From assembly GCF_001540865.1 (NCBI RefSeq), contig NC_033637.1, positions 8,608,359-8,672,358 on the forward strand: 64,000 nt of DNA, written 5' to 3'. Positions 9,463 to 22,756 of the stretch are shown here, one piece after another (the stretch's first letter is position 1; each line of letters opens with the position of its first letter). The notes under the pieces are model-generated. The model was not told where the DNA came from and made no database searches. It saw only the letters and a program-made list of their open reading frames with translations. The position numbers and the translations under genes are program-made. Origin of the DNA: Ananas comosus. Its lineage: Eukaryota; Streptophyta; Magnoliopsida; Poales; Bromeliaceae.

Positions 9463-12400
9463 TGTCACGCCGCGCGACCGCCCGCCTATTTGGCCGGGTC
9501 GCGGCACGCCGACAGACCGCCGAACGGACAAGGTTTTCCCTGTACCGCGGACAGAGTCTCCCCCGTACATTCAAGGCGTCGCAATCAATACAATATACAA
9601 AGTTCCAACCAGGAACACATTTCAATCAAAAATTGCATAAGGAAGTATCAAAAACATAATCTACTTGTTATTGCAAGCATTCACATTCATACATTTTACA
9701 TCCCAAATACTTATTACATTCAACTTTCAAATACAATCCGATTTAACATGATTATTACAACTTGATTCTTTTCATTTTCTGCAACCTTAAGCAAAGCCGA
9801 TTCAGGGTACCGCTATCTCTGGTCTCGGTGGTAGGGTGCTAACTATGATGCTACGCCCTCGCCTCGCGCCGCCGCGCCGCTCACGTGTGAACCTGTAACA
9901 CCCCAAAACCACGTGGGGTGAGAACCAACTCCATGGTTCCCAGTGGGTACGGCCACCCAAGGGAAAAGCTCGACCAATAGGTCCAAGGGAGGCAACTGCA
10001 AGTTAGTTCAATAAACAGATAGATATGTATCTTGATTATGCAACGAATAAAACCATGCATTGCCTCACGAATGCAATATGAAGATCATGCAATGATGCGA
10101 CTATACAATCAACTAGTAATTCAATCGATTACTACTTTCATCCAATTGATATTTAAGGTTTTCTGTCATTTACCATTTTAATCATAAAGTTTCATCTATC
10201 TTTACAAAGCTAACTATCCGACTCGGTCTTGAGTCAATCGTCTGCGGAGTACCGCACAAAGCCAGGCCCGAGGCGAAGGACGTCTCACTTGCACCTCGGC
10301 CTTAAATCCCCTCAACTAGGACATCACTATAGCTCATAAGTTTATTACCCAATCACTTGGCTAACCCGAAGGTTTCGCCCTCAACAAACTCACCAATCCA
10401 AAATCCCATTAACCAGGGAGATACTCGCTACAACCCGGTGGGACCGTCCTCTCGGGAGATAACCGCTACAACCCAGTGATGTCGACTCCGGAGCACATCG
10501 CCCGAGGGGGAGCTACCACAACCTCGAGCAAAGACTAAAGGTGAGTATGATCAATGATCAAATCCAAAATCTTCAGGATGTCAAGTTCAATCCATTCCTT
10601 AACTTTAGGAAGACTATGCTCAAATGACCCTAACTCTAGGGTTGAAAAGTCATAATATTTCAATCATTCTTTTCTTTACATTCTTTACTATCACTTGTGT
10701 CATATACACTACTATATTCTTGGACTCATGCCATACTTGTTTTCTAAGTGTTCAACATGCTATAAGTGTTTCCACTATACTAATCATATGCCACTCGATC
10801 TAATATATATAGATTGTCCACGTCACATATCATAGTTCATATGTCATTGTTTTTCAATGTCGAGTTCCCTAATTCACCTAGAGTTTATCGACCCAAGTTC
10901 AACATGCATGTGTCATTTAACATAATCCACAATATGTCAATATACATTCATCTAGTATATTCTATAATAAATCAACATGCACTCATTCATCATATTCCAC
11001 AATATGTCTACATATATATGCCAACCATTCATATGCCATCCAACATGTTCCATAATTTATCAACATGCATATTACCTCTAACATATTACTATAACATTAT
11101 TTTCATGCATTCATGTAACAATTAACTCATGCATTCATCTAGCATTTAACACATTATATGTCATTATGCATGTTATCTCAACAGTAAGTAACATCGACTA
11201 TATGCATCAATTAGAAAACCATTACTCTTAGACATATAGGCGACCTAGTCGCTTTGGTGAGTACAACCCACCTCATTTCGCATTCCGATTGCTTGTCGAC
11301 ACTTGCAATCGGCCTCCCGCGGCACCCGGCACCCGGTTTGGCCCGATCTCTTGCGCGACCACCCGAACGGCCTCCAATTCACAATCCGAAAATTAAAGGT
11401 CTTCGGTTATGTGCCACGATGCTTCAAATCCGTTTTCATGAGTATACGATGTCGTCTCGGCCCTCCAGGCGGAAACGAAGCCTAAACGTCTGTTTCTTTA
11501 ATAACTTCGCAACGGCTCAACGAATCGCCGAACCGACTTCGCCAACGCGTTCGTTTACCTAGCAATTAGGTTTACGGAGGGTCAAATTAGATCAAACCCT
11601 TATATTTTAAAAAACCCATTCGGAGCCCTAATATGCAATTAACTTCCAATTAATCCAAATTAAATGGAGATAACATGTTTAGAACACTCTAGATACTACT
11701 AGAACATCATTCATGAAGGATTTAAACAAAATCCCAAACTCTTACCAAAACGTGAACGCCGCGACGAAAACACGCCGCTCCAACGGGCGCACGAAAGCTC
11801 GATCCGTCGCTCCCAACGCGTTCGCAAGCATCTTCTCCGCCAACACCGCGAATTTGAGCGAGAGATATAGAGAGATGAGAGAGAAATCTAGAGAGAGAAA
11901 GAAAGCTTTCTCTCTTCCCACCATGTATGCGGGTTGGTGGTGGCGTGTATGGTGGTCGGCAGAAGGACAAGAAGCAAAAGCTTCTTTATACATTACACCC
12001 CAAAACACTATTCACTCCAGGGCAGTTTAGCAGTTCGGAACAGTTGGAGCCCTTCTGAATGTCCGTTTGGGCTCAAATTTGACAGGCAGGCTCGGTTTAA
12101 CGTACTGAGTAAGAATATATCTTAAGTTTTCAGTTTTGACCTCGTTTGGTCACTGAAAACTGTACCGAACTGTAATCTTTATCAGATAGCCGTCAGATTT
12201 TATTTCTCACTCTACGGGTGTCAGAAAAATATGAAATTTCAAATCTAGCCTCATAAAAATATTTCTGACTTATCCTCCAATTTTCATAATTTTCTGAGAC
12301 TGTGCATTTTCTGCTAATTTATCTGTCCCGTTTCCAACAGAAAATTCTAAATCTTCTGTTTCCAGTCCGATTTCAGCACAAGTCATTTCTGACTTATATT

Positions 12401-12483
12401 TTACTCCTCTAAATCCAATAAAAATAGTTTCTCACACTATTTTTATTTATTTTTATTTTTACACCAAAATCTGGTATGTTACA
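9463..12483 (-). mobile_element. Solo LTR D (3021 bp) inside element B
   Basis: It runs from TGTCACGCCG (9463) to GTATGTTACA (12483), flanked by a perfect 5-bp target duplication CTTGG (9458-9462 and 12484-12488). No internal domain is present, so it is a solo LTR left by LTR-LTR recombination. It shares with other LTRs the ACTCCGGAG palindrome (about 10484), the hairpin GAACCA-ACTCCA-TGGTTC (9922-9939), a CAG acceptor-like site (9893-9895, minus) and a donor-like TTTTG|GTAAGAG near 11747. It lacks the ACCGGT array. A TATA-like TGTATAAAG lies near 11985-11996 on the minus strand. Confidence 0.9.
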
Positions 12484-12488
12484 CTTGG

Positions 12489-13694
12489 AGTAGAAGGAAC
12501 TGACGCCGACGTCGGTGCAGACGACCCCCAATTAGGGCACTCCCAAGCCATATGCCCCGCTTGGCCGCACTTGAAGCACTTTCCTTCGTGTTGCGGGCAA
12601 GTCGCCGGTCGATGCTCACCGCCGCAAATAACGCATCGAGAAGGCCTCCAAGTCTTTGACTGCTGTCGAGGATACCGAGAGGGTTTGTTAGCATTGAGCC
12701 GGCCTCCGGCACCGCCCGCCGCCCGCTTCTTTCCTTTATCCTTTGACTCCACCATAGTCTCGCGCCCCTCGCGCTCGTGGGCATAGCCATGCTCCGCCCA
12801 CAAGGCTCGATCAAAGACCTCAGCAAAGGTCGTAAGCTTAAGGATCTGCACGGCCCTATGAATCCCCAGCTGAAGTCCTCGCAAGAACCAATCGGCCCCG
12901 TCCCGGTCATCACGAACAACCTCCAGGACGCAATCGATAAGGTGGGAGAACTCCTGCTCGTAGTACGCCACGGAGTGATCCCCTTGCCTCAACTTGCAAA
13001 ATTTTTCTTTCAACTTCCGCTTCACTGTGTCGGGGAAGTAATTGGCGAACACCGCCCTCTTGAACTCCTCCCACAATATAGGCGGAAGATTGGGAGATTG
13101 ATCCCGCCTAACACGCTTCTACCACACCTTTGCCGCCTTTTCAAGGCAATGTGTGGCGAGGTACACCTTGTCCTTCTCTAGGGTGTTTAGGTCTTCGAAA
13201 AGTGTCTCTATGGAGTCAATCCATGCCTCCACTACCGCCGGTTCCACCACCCCCCCTTCAAAGACAGGTGGGTTGAACTTCTGAAACTGAATGAGAGCCG
13301 CCAACGCGCGCTCCCGCTCCGCCCCTTCCGCCGTACTATCGGCATTTGAGGTCCCCTATCCGGCCGGTATCGCCGTAACTGGAATGGCCGCCGCAGCCAC
13401 ACGCTCCGCTACGATCGGCACCACCGCAGGGGGCGCAGGGTGCACGGCCTCCATAGGCGCCGCCGCCGCCGCCTGCTGCCGCTCCAAGGCCTCCTGGAGC
13501 CTCTAGATTTGCTCCCCTTGGCGCTGAACGGACTCCGCTTGTTGCCGCACTACGCCAATAAGTGCGGCCATTTGCTCCCGAAGCTCCCCGTCGCCACATG
13601 CTCCGGGTTGCGCGGGAGCCGCGCTTGGCTCCTCGGCCATAGACCTCGTCCGCGGTCGACCACGAGGCAACTTACGTCGTCCATGAGATGGCAT
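12489..13694 (-). pseudogene. Gag of element B
   Basis: Gag starts at the Met near 13694. A basic N-terminus and a coiled-coil-like segment are followed by an Ala-rich linker, the gag core (FNPPVFEGGVVEPAVVEAW; YFPDTVKRKLKEKFCKLRQG) and, near the end, two zinc knuckles: CVICGGEHRPATC and CFKCGQAGHMAWEC. Stops interrupt it, including one after QGEQI near 13503 and a TAG where related gags have Trp (after AAKVW near 13118). The C-terminus is cut by solo LTR D at 12484. Gag would bind and package element RNA. Confidence 0.85.
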
Positions 13695-14012
13695 TGCTCC
13701 CTGAAATGAAGCAATTCACGTTAATTACTTGACAAATATATATACGAACGCACCCAATCCGGCGAAAGCAACAAGTGTATTTATTTTTCCTTCCAAAGCA
13801 TCATGTCGTCGGCCGCCAATCACAACACAAGGAAAAAAAAAATAACAACTTAAATTTAGTCTCTAACCACATTAGCGACATGCTAACATTAACCCAATCA
13901 TAAGCTTTCGGTATATTTCAATTCCACGCCACTCACGTTTCCTAGATCCTTAAGGTTTTCCATTCCCAAGGGTCCCTAGGTCCATCTACACTTTCACTTT
14001 AGACACTTTACC

Positions 14013-14023
14013 CTCTGATACCA
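14013..14023 (-). other. tRNA-iMet primer-binding site of element B
   Basis: TGGTATCAGAG on the minus strand, eight bases inside the 5' LTR edge at 14031. This is the standard minus-strand DNA primer site of plant gypsy and copia elements. Confidence 0.75.
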
Positions 14024-14030
14024 TTATATC

Positions 14031-15055
14031 TGTCACGCCCCAAACCCGGTCCTATTTGGCCGGTTCGGACCCGTCGAAAAGACGCCGAACGGACAGAGCC
14101 TCCCCTATCCGTCCAAGGCTCCACAACAAGTATCAATAGAGTGTAAAATTTGCATAAGCGGAAGCATACACAATGGCTTGCACGAGAGCAAGTAATAGCC
14201 AAAGTGAAAGTACGGTCTACTCGACATACAAGTAATATGATTAACTTTAAATCACATACATGCATACGACTTTAATTAAATTCTTTACATTCCTTGCATC
14301 ATTTCTTTTTATATCACATGATCTTAATACAATTACCTTAAACATCTATAATCATCAAACACAAAAGAGGATAAAATGGGGTATGCAACTACAAAATGTA
14401 AAAATATCTCGGGCGGTCTCTGTCTAGGGTGCGATACGGTTACCGCGATCGCCCGCCGGCTTGCTCGGCCCTGGCTCTGTGGAAATAGTGGGGAGAGAAC
14501 TACAACGAAGTTCCCAGTGGGTTCGGCCCCGATCTCGTCGACTTTCCCACTAGGTCTAAATCAGGCATAATAGAAGAAAGAATAGATAATAACCAACTAA
14601 CAAATGCAGCTAATATGCCTGAACAATAAACAATGGTATGCACGATAGAATGCTCATGATGAATGCAAGATTACATTTTCATTGCCCAATCTCATGGCTA
14701 GCCCGTGGGTTTCGCCCTCAGCAAACTCACCAATTCTAAATCCGAGTATCGAGGAGAAACTCCTACGACCCGACAGGACCGTCCTCTGGGGAGAAACTCC
14801 TACGACCCAGTGATGACTACTCCGGAGCTCATCGCCCAAGAGGGAGCTACTACCCTTCGAGCAAGGACTAACAGGCGAGTATGATCCAATCCTTAACTTT
14901 AAGAATTTCGAATTAAATCAATTCCTTGACTTCAAAGAAGCAATACTCATATGTTGCTATCTCTATTTACTTTCATTCCTTACTTATAGTAGTGTCATGT
15001 ACACTACTTTATTCTTGTACTCTCATTGATGCCACACTTGTTTTCTAAGTGTTCA
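14031..15055 (-). repeat. 5' LTR of element B, first part
   Basis: Begins TGTCACGCCC at 14031 and is cut at 15055 by element C; GTTCA at 15051-15055 is the target duplication. It contains hairpin GAACT-ACAACGA-AGTTC (14497-14513), the adjoining acceptor-like ACAG|AGCC (intron edge 14477, minus) and the TACTCCGGAGC palindrome near 14819. The LTR resumes at 27189. Confidence 0.85.
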
Positions 15056-17796
15056 TATCACGCCCCGGGACTGGCGGAGGCCTTTCCGATAGCGCGCCCA
15101 GACCCGCCATATGCCTACACATATAAGGCGTCTACAACAAAAGCGAAAAAATAAGATAAGAGATGAACTACATCTAGAGATATCAGAACAAGTATACATC
15201 TAGAATCTATAGTAGGTAGAACACAACTAAACAATAAAAGTAAAGCATAAAGTTATACAGTATCCATCTCAAAAGTACAAAAAGGGGTGGTCTCTACAAA
15301 TGGTACAAATCTCACAACCTCTCCAAAAAAAAAAAAGAGAGGTGGACCCCCTATCCAATAATCCCTCGCTAGCTAGCCCAAGGCGATTCCTTTCCCGCGA
15401 TCCCGAGCCTCTCCCGGAGTGGAAGGCTCTGAAAGAAAATATAAAACAGGGGGCGTGAGAACTATAATTTATAGTTCCCAGTGGGCAATTACTGACCTTA
15501 GCAAAATACACCACTAGGCCCAAGTTATGAGCAGATATAGAAAATGAAATAACAACTGCGGAAATAAAAGAATATAATGAAATGCTATAATACTATGCCA
15601 CAAGTATACATGATATGAACATGGAGTACATCTACTCTATCATGAATCCAATATGCCGATACATAATAAGTATGCTCTATCATGGCTACCAAGTAAGCTG
15701 TAATGCAACAGGTAATACTATCAAGTATACAATATGTCCCAAAACTCAATACATATCTAGTATGTACTATCATGGCAACTAAGGGTACCACAAATCCCAA
15801 TGTCAGCTAAATCCAACTACGATATACTATCAAGTAGTGATTGTCATTTAATTGATTAAGGTTCATCATTCAATCTCATCCAGGACCAACACATGTGTAG
15901 TCCAACTTGTGCCGCCTAGCTCCCGGTGGTAGCTCCAACATCCCCGCTCGAGGAATGAGACTGTCCCACCCGACCCTATAGGCGCCTCGCCGCCTAGCTG
16001 CCCGTGGTAACTCGTCATCCCACTCTGGAATGAGACTGTCCCACGCGACCCTACAGGCGTCTCAATCCCGCACGCACGAACTGCGTCGCAAAAGGCCAAC
16101 TCCGGAGTGCCGGCTTGTAGGGAGCAACCCTCACAAGCATGTGCAAATGAGCACAAATGGCAAGTAATCATAATCATCATATCATGGATCTCGTCATCAT
16201 GTCTCTCACATGGAATAGCAACTCAACAGTCATCATGTCTCTAACATGGAAATGCTCACTAGTAACCCCAAAGGTCTAGTCTATGCCTAAAGTGAATGTT
16301 GACTAAGTTCACTATATCCAATGCCTCTTTATGGCATTATCTCACTATGCCCCAAAACCATCCCAAGCCTAATGCCGCTTTATGACATTAGCTTACCAAG
16401 TCCAATCTCTAGTCCGAGCCTAATGCCGCTTTATGACATTAGCTTACTACTTACATACACTCTAACCTATGTCACTTAATGACAATATGTGGAACCATGC
16501 CAGGCATGCGTTCCAACCTATATGTCATATGCACTACATGCAACATGATCTCAATCAAATGTAAGAATGCTAACCATATGCAAGGTTTCAAATATGAACA
16601 GTTCTCTTCTACATAGAGGTCCAATGTACTTTATACATAACATGCACATATTAAGTATTCTAAAATTCTCAAATATTCTATCTAGTAAGAATATGCATGC
16701 ATTTTTATTTTACGAAAAGTAAAACCTATTAGAGGGATGATTTATCTCATTTTGGTGAGGCCAAACCCACCGAGAGTTCCACACGGCCTTAGTTTTGCCG
16801 AAAGAAGGTGCCCACAAGCCTCCTAACTCCCTAGAGCTTAAATTAGGAGTGTCACATGCATCGAACGAACAATGACAAGTTCAAACATTAACCATCTCAA
16901 GATAAGGGCAAAATTGCACCTAAGTATAGAAAATCCCTTTCAAGCTCCAAATGGGAGCTAGAACCCTTCCAAACCAAGCTAGAGAAAGGTTCTAATTCAA
17001 TCAATTGAGCTCCAAAAGCCCTAGATCAAAAATCTCCAAATCAAACCTAAATCCTCATTTTTTAGTGTTTTATACAAACATCATGAAAATCATGATAAAA
17101 AAAGAAATAGAAAGCAACTAGCCTCTCATGAAGCCCCAAACAAGGTTCAAAACCCACTAGGGTTGAAGATCACCTCCCTCACAAGCTCAACTCCAAGCGC
17201 CCAAGCTTCTCCTATGGTGGAAAAGTCACCAAAAAGCGAAAAGAGAACAAAAGAGGGAATTAAACCTAAAAAATCTCAACCAAAAGAAAAAAAAAGAATG
17301 AGGGGAAGAGGAGAGCTCCCTCACCTTCTTCTCCACTGCTGGCAAGCCCAGGAAACACCAAGGGGCATGGGGTACACATATAGTGTTGCTACAATAGCAA
17401 AAATACCCCTGCAGTTCAAGCAGTCTGCGGACTGCACTGCGTACCAGTACACAGGGTTGCGTACCGGTACACACCCCACGAAAATGCCAAACCCGAGCCT
17501 CGGGTTGGCTGAGAAGCTGCCCGTGTACCGGTACACGGCCCCGCGTACCGGTACAACCATCACCCCGTACCGGTACAGCCATCAACCCTATACCGGTACA
17601 CAGCCTGCTGAAGGCTACCCGAGAGCACACCAATAATCCAACTTTTTGGATTTTGGTGCAAAGTTTTAAACAACAAATCTCAGAATACGAGCCATTGGTC
17701 GGAACACTGTCGACGACCCTCCAGAATATCTGGAAAAACTCGGAACACAGATTAAACACTCGAACCTTGCCATTTGCGAAAGTCCAGCGTGTTACA
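15056..17796 (-). repeat. 3' LTR of element C
   Basis: 2741 bp, from TATCACGCCCC (first G of the usual TGTCACG changed to A) to GTGTTACA. It includes the hairpin GAACTATAATTTATAGTTC (15459-15477), acceptor-like TTTCTTTCAG|AGCC (intron edge 15429, minus), ACTCCGGAGT (16099-16108), and the ACCGGT array at 17441-17601. Confidence 0.88.
17441..17601. promoter_or_regulatory. GTACCGGTAC palindrome array in the C 3' LTR
   Basis: Six sites, the first decayed to GTACCAGTAC. A TATA-like CACTATATGTG (minus strand, near 17370-17380) lies about 60 bases downstream. The other LTR copy has the same six sites at 26828-26987. Confidence 0.85.
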
Positions 17797-20401
17797 TTCT
17801 CCCCTCCTAAAAAGGAGTTTCGTCTGGAAAACTGCGGGTCAACCACATAACAAACCCATCCGAAGAGGATGGAAGAAGCGCTCCAGCAGCGCCCCAAACA
17901 GACCTTGGAGGTCTCAAGTGTGCCGGAAAACTCCAAGGCACAAACACAACAAGATCTCGCGACGTTAAGGCTTGGCATAACACAACCGAAACTTCCGCAA
18001 AAGCTTCTTGAACTCAAGTCTTCACCGGAAGTTTCATCTCCAATCCGCACTTGTTCAACGAGTCCATCAGTTGGTCCTCACGAACTCAAGTGTTTCCAAA
18101 AGCTGAATTCGAATTCTCACCTTTCTCGTCCAAGCCGAGGGTAGAGCCTTACTCTGCTTCAATTACTCTAGTATATAGGATTCCATCCAAATACCCCTCA
18201 AGGTGGATTCAATGGTACTGTCCAAAGCAAGCGTCAGGGGGTTAAATCCATTACTCATCTATCAAAACACCATCGGAGTGCTCATCTGATCAACACTCAC
18301 CAAGGAGAGGTGATACAACATCCGCTCATCAGCTCATATTCCAACGATGATCCTTCAAATCCAAGATCAAGTCTCTTCTCGAGATGGCACAACTGAGTGC
18401 AATTCAATCCAAGGTTAAGTATGGTGCACCCCTTCCATCTCGTTGCTATTTGCAACGTCCATCCATCCGTCCAATCTTGCTTGGCACGAACGATTCTAAA
18501 CCAACATCCAAGATAGCCAACCTTCCAGTAGTAATAGAAACCGACGAATCGTCTAACTCGCTCACCAAAGGTGATCACTTGATTCCTCAATCGGCACGGC
18601 ACTACGATGCCTCCACATCAATCTCAAACTCACCACCCGGGAGTACCCTCAAATCCTCTGCAATACATGGTCAGGGACCAAAGCTCAAAAGCTTCGTCAT
18701 TCCACTAAGATCATCATCTTAGTCTCAACTCAAGTCCAAGTAAACTCTTCGCAAGCCTAAGCCAAAGGCTCAACTTNCCGGGAGTACCCTCAAATCCTCT
18801 GCAATACATGGTCAGGGACCAAAGCTCAGGAGCTTCGTCATTCCACTAAGATCATCATCTTAGTCTCAACTCAAGTCCAAGTAAACTCTTCGCAAGCCTA
18901 AGCCAAAAGGCTTAACTTTGATAGAATGTCTCATACATTAATCATTCAGTTGCTCCATAAGAATCATTCAAAAATTCTCATCCTCAATGCTTTCCTTAGC
19001 ATCGGATGCTCCAGGTGTTCCTAGTCACCGAGCCCATCTCAAGTGATAGAGATGGATCAATCCGCAATTCAATAATTGCTCTCTATCAATGTCATCCTAA
19101 TGTGACCATCAACCAAAAATATCAATCCAAACAACTCTCTCACGCAGTTCCATCCCCCAAAATTTGATTCCTGGTGCATAAACCGGGCAAGGAAAAATAG
19201 CAGCTTGGTATCTTTCTTTCTCGAGTTTCCCAACCACTCGATCCAACAGTGAGAGTTTCACACATCGATCACGACAATCTGCCCTGCAGTCGGTCCTCGC
19301 AATCCTTCGTAGGAATACTCACTGCTATCCGCGACCGGTTCCACAAATCAATCCAAAGGGCTTGGAATTATCATTCCACAAGTCCCTAACACTGGTAGAG
19401 TACTACAGGCTTAGGCAACATTATCCTCGTGATGTCCCCACCTAGCATCACAATCCGTTTTGAGGTACGACCTCAAACTCTAACATCAAACAGTACTACT
19501 CAGATTACTTACAACCTTATCGAGTACACCAACAACTCGAGGCCATTTGACAAGGTCAATGAGCCTCAGCACGGTCCAAACATTCAATCGTGGTTCAATT
19601 TGAATCACGATAGTCGACACATAGTCGAAACGGCCCAACCGGTCCCACAACAAGTGAGAGTGCTCCTCCGCGAAGCAAAACACTAACTATAAAACCTCCC
19701 CGCCAATCGAGTTCACGGTTTGTGACTTGGTCGGGGACACAATGACAGATCAAAGACATCCTTCATTCCGAGGATCCTTGATCACCAGAAAGTAATGGCC
19801 AATTAGGCCCCAAGTCCTCTCTAACACTTACCCAATTTTAGGTAAGGGAGACAGTCAACGCAACTAGTGGAAATAAATCCTCAAATCGCACTATTTCGTG
19901 CTCAAAATTCTCGAAACGAGTCAAGTCAGCTCGCAATACCAAAGGTACCAAGTACCCACAATCGCCACACCAAGTAAGGCCAATCTATTTGTTGGAGCAC
20001 AAAATCCTCTCACAGGGTAGGGTGTTCAAAACGACACACCCGGTTATCCGATCATCCTACGTGCATCGAAAATGATCAATGCAAACAAATTCTCGGGTCG
20101 GGTCACTACACACTCGGTGTATCCTCGATCTCACGGTCTAACAAGTGGCATACCACGCTCCCGGGTCTAAGCTCGGACTACCGTTCTGACCAAAACTCTG
20201 CCCTACCCTTAGGTACCGGGCTACTGTCGTACACAGTTGATTGCGCTTGCCCAAAGGGCCCAGGCTCCACAGTCCACAAACGGTCCAGGCACGGGACGTC
20301 CCGAAGCTCCAACCGGCAAACAGCCGACCAAAGGATGCAAACAATGCAATCGTCGTGAGATCCACAAAGCATAAAAAAACATGCTACCCGCAACCCGCAA
20401 A
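17797..20401 (-). other. Element C interior without recognisable coding
   Basis: The minus-strand purine tract next to the LTR (ending GGAGGGGAGAA) is the polypurine tract. Beyond it lie about 2.6 kb with only short reading frames. None shows RT, integrase or protease motifs. It may be decayed pol or unrelated sequence. Parts of it recur at 21055-22526. Confidence 0.6.
18637..18917. repeat. Direct duplication of about 139 bp around an N
   Basis: 18637-18776 and 18778-18917 are near-identical direct copies (both start CCGGGAGTACCCTC). The single N at 18777 lies exactly between them, which points to an assembly join rather than a biological tandem repeat. Confidence 0.85.
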
Positions 20402-21053
20402 TCAACCTCCTAGCTCAAGAGGAGCTACTCGTCGTCGCAAACAGCGAACCAACGGAATGCCATGCAATTCGACAAATAGCCGATCAAAGAATAGATGCAA
20501 TGCACTGGTATAAAACAATGCACAAATGGAATGCCACAAAACAGCTGTAGCCACAAGGTCGGCTGCTGCCGTCTCCACGGTTTCGGCCGCATACATGCGC
20601 CCGATCGGGGCCGGCCGCGACCCCTCCGTCTGTCTCTGGACAGGTGGCCTCCCGGCCTGATAGTGAGCAGAAGGCGTCCCCTGGCTGGGACCCGGTAAAG
20701 CTGGTGCCGATGCTGAAGATGGCGCTGGTGCTGAGCCCTTCGGGCAGTCCGACCGGAAGTGACCCTCCTGGCCACACGAGTAGCACCTGCCCCGTCCTTG
20801 CGAACACTGTCGTGGGTAGTGACGACCACCGCAGATCACGCAGCTCAGAGTCTGACGACGCTCAGGTCCTCCCTGCTGTGCAGATGTGCCCCATCCTCGC
20901 GACTGGCTCCTATTCCTAGGATGTCTCGGCGGCCTCTAAGAGTGTGTCTGACTTGCACCCTCAGCCGCGGGCCGTTAGCCCTTTCCTTTGTCCGAGCCAT
21001 CTCGACGCTCCAGCAAGTCCGCCGCGCCGCTCTCCACGATGAGCGCACGGTTC
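19033..21053 (-). repeat. First copy of a 2-kb segment repeated in element C
   Basis: 19033-21053 and 21055 to about 23178 line up over their length (both start CTCAAGTGATAGAGA; both end within gag at a GAGCGC...GGTTC/GATTC sequence). They are clearly diverged, and the copies meet at an N (21054). Confidence 0.8.
20402..21053 (-). pseudogene. Duplicate 3' part of the C gag
   Basis: On the minus strand from the N at 21054 this reads NRALIVESGAADL, a lysine/arginine-rich stretch, and then two zinc knuckles, CVICGGRHYPRQC and CYSCGQEGHFRSDC, followed by a Ser/Ala/Pro-rich tail. It matches the C-terminal half of the complete gag at 22757-24085 but has stops between GKGKG and the knuckles. The N-terminal part is missing at the N. 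It is either a real partial duplication or the end of a second, unassembled copy. Confidence 0.75.
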
Positions 21054-21054
21054 N

Positions 21055-22756
21055 TCTCAAGTGATAGAGAGGAATCAATCCGCAATTCAATAATAGCTCT
21101 CTATCAAGGTCATCCTGATGCGACTGTCCAGCCAAAGTCAATCCTATAAGTCCTCATATGCAGTTCTATCCCGAAGAACTCAATTCCTTGCACACGCTCC
21201 TGACAAGGGGAATTAGTAACTTGGTACCTTCCCTCTCGCGAGTTTTTCATCCATCAGTGAGAGTTCCCCAACTCGATCACGACAATCTGCCTCTGCAGTC
21301 GATTCTCGTAATCTTCATCGAAATACTCACGGCTATCCGCGACGGTTCCACAAATCCATCCAAAGGGCTTTGAATTATCATTCCATAAGTCCCTAACACT
21401 GGTGGAGTACCACAGGCTCAGGCAACATCACAATAATTCTCGTGATGTTCCAACCCAGCATCAAAATCTGTTTGAGGTACAGCCTCAAACTCCAACGCAA
21501 ATAGGAGTACTTAGATTGCATAACAATCCTATCGAGCACACCGACAACACTAGGCCAATTGAAAGATCAACGTGCCTCAACAGCTATCCGAACGTTAATC
21601 GTGATTCACTTTAGACCACTATAGTCGACATACAGTCAGAATGACCTATCTGGTCCCACAACAAGTGAGAGTGCTTCTCCACGAAGCAAAACACTAGATA
21701 CTAGAATCTCTCCGCCAATCGAGCTTACTATTTGTGGCTCGGTCGGGGGCACAACCACAGATCAAAGACATCCTTCATTCCGAGGATTCTCGATCACTAG
21801 AAACTAATGGCCAATTAGGCCCCAAATCCTCTCCAACACTTACCGAATTTTAGGTAAGGGAGACAGTCAACGCAACTAGTGGAAATAAATCCTCAAATCG
21901 CACTATTTCGTGCTCAAAATCCTCGAAGCAAGTCAAGTCAGCTCGCAATCCAAGGGTACAAAGTACCCACAATAACTCCACACCAAGTAAGGCCAATCCA
22001 TTTGTTGGCGCACACAACCTCCTCACAAGGTAGGGTGTTCGAAACGACACACCCGATCACCTGATCATCTCACATGCATCGGAAGGAACAACACTAGCAA
22101 ATCCTCGGGTTGGGTCACTACACACTCGATGTATCCTCGATCTCACGATCCATCACGTGGCATTCTACGCTCAAGGGTCTAAGCTTGGACTACCGTCCTG
22201 ACCAAAACTCTGCCCTACCCGTAGGTACCGGGCCGCTGTCACACACAGCTGACTGCGCCTGCCCAAAGGGCCCAGGCTCCACAGTCTATAAACGGTCCAG
22301 GCACAGTAGTCTCCAAGCACTATCCGGCGAACGTCCGATCAAGAGATGCAACTAATGCAATCATCGTGAAATTCACAAAGCATAGGAAAACATGCCACCC
22401 ACAACCCGCAAATCAACCGCCTAGCTCAAGAGAGCTGAAAGTCATTGCAAACAGCGAACTCTGGCATCCTCGGTACACAACCTCCTCCTGTCCCAAATAG
22501 GGCAACAGGGGCAGACTCTCTAATGTCTAAGGAGTAGTCGGAGAAACACGCATCTCGGATGCAACAGGTCTAATAGGATGCCATGCAACTCGGCAAACAG
22601 CCGATCGAGGGATGCAAATAATGCAAGGATATCCAACAATGCACAATTCGGATGTCACAAAACAATTGATACTTGTAGCCACCAATTCGGCTGCTACCGC
22701 CTCCGCGGTCTGGGCCGCATACATGCGTCGCTCGGGGCCTGCCGTGACCCCTCCAT
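21055..22756 (-). other. Second copy of the repeated non-coding interior of element C
   Basis: It corresponds to 19033-20640 with many substitutions. No protein family is recognised. Short reading frames on both strands do not persist between the two copies, which argues against coding. Confidence 0.6.

Noticed and set aside
13291..13709. Plus-strand reading frames in the B gag region
   Set aside because: They are antisense to the gag frame, which has zinc knuckles and a family match.
14013..14023. tRNA-like sequence near LTR edges
   Set aside because: Only the 11-12 base primer-binding match is present. No cloverleaf or internal promoter boxes, so no tRNA gene.
17163..18050. Long reading frames on both strands across the C LTR end (also 26391-27146, 5410-5715, 42291-42718) with VPVRYTG-like repeats
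   Set aside because: They are translations of the ACCGGT palindrome arrays, so the same peptide words appear on both strands. The frames differ between LTR copies, and they are not genes.
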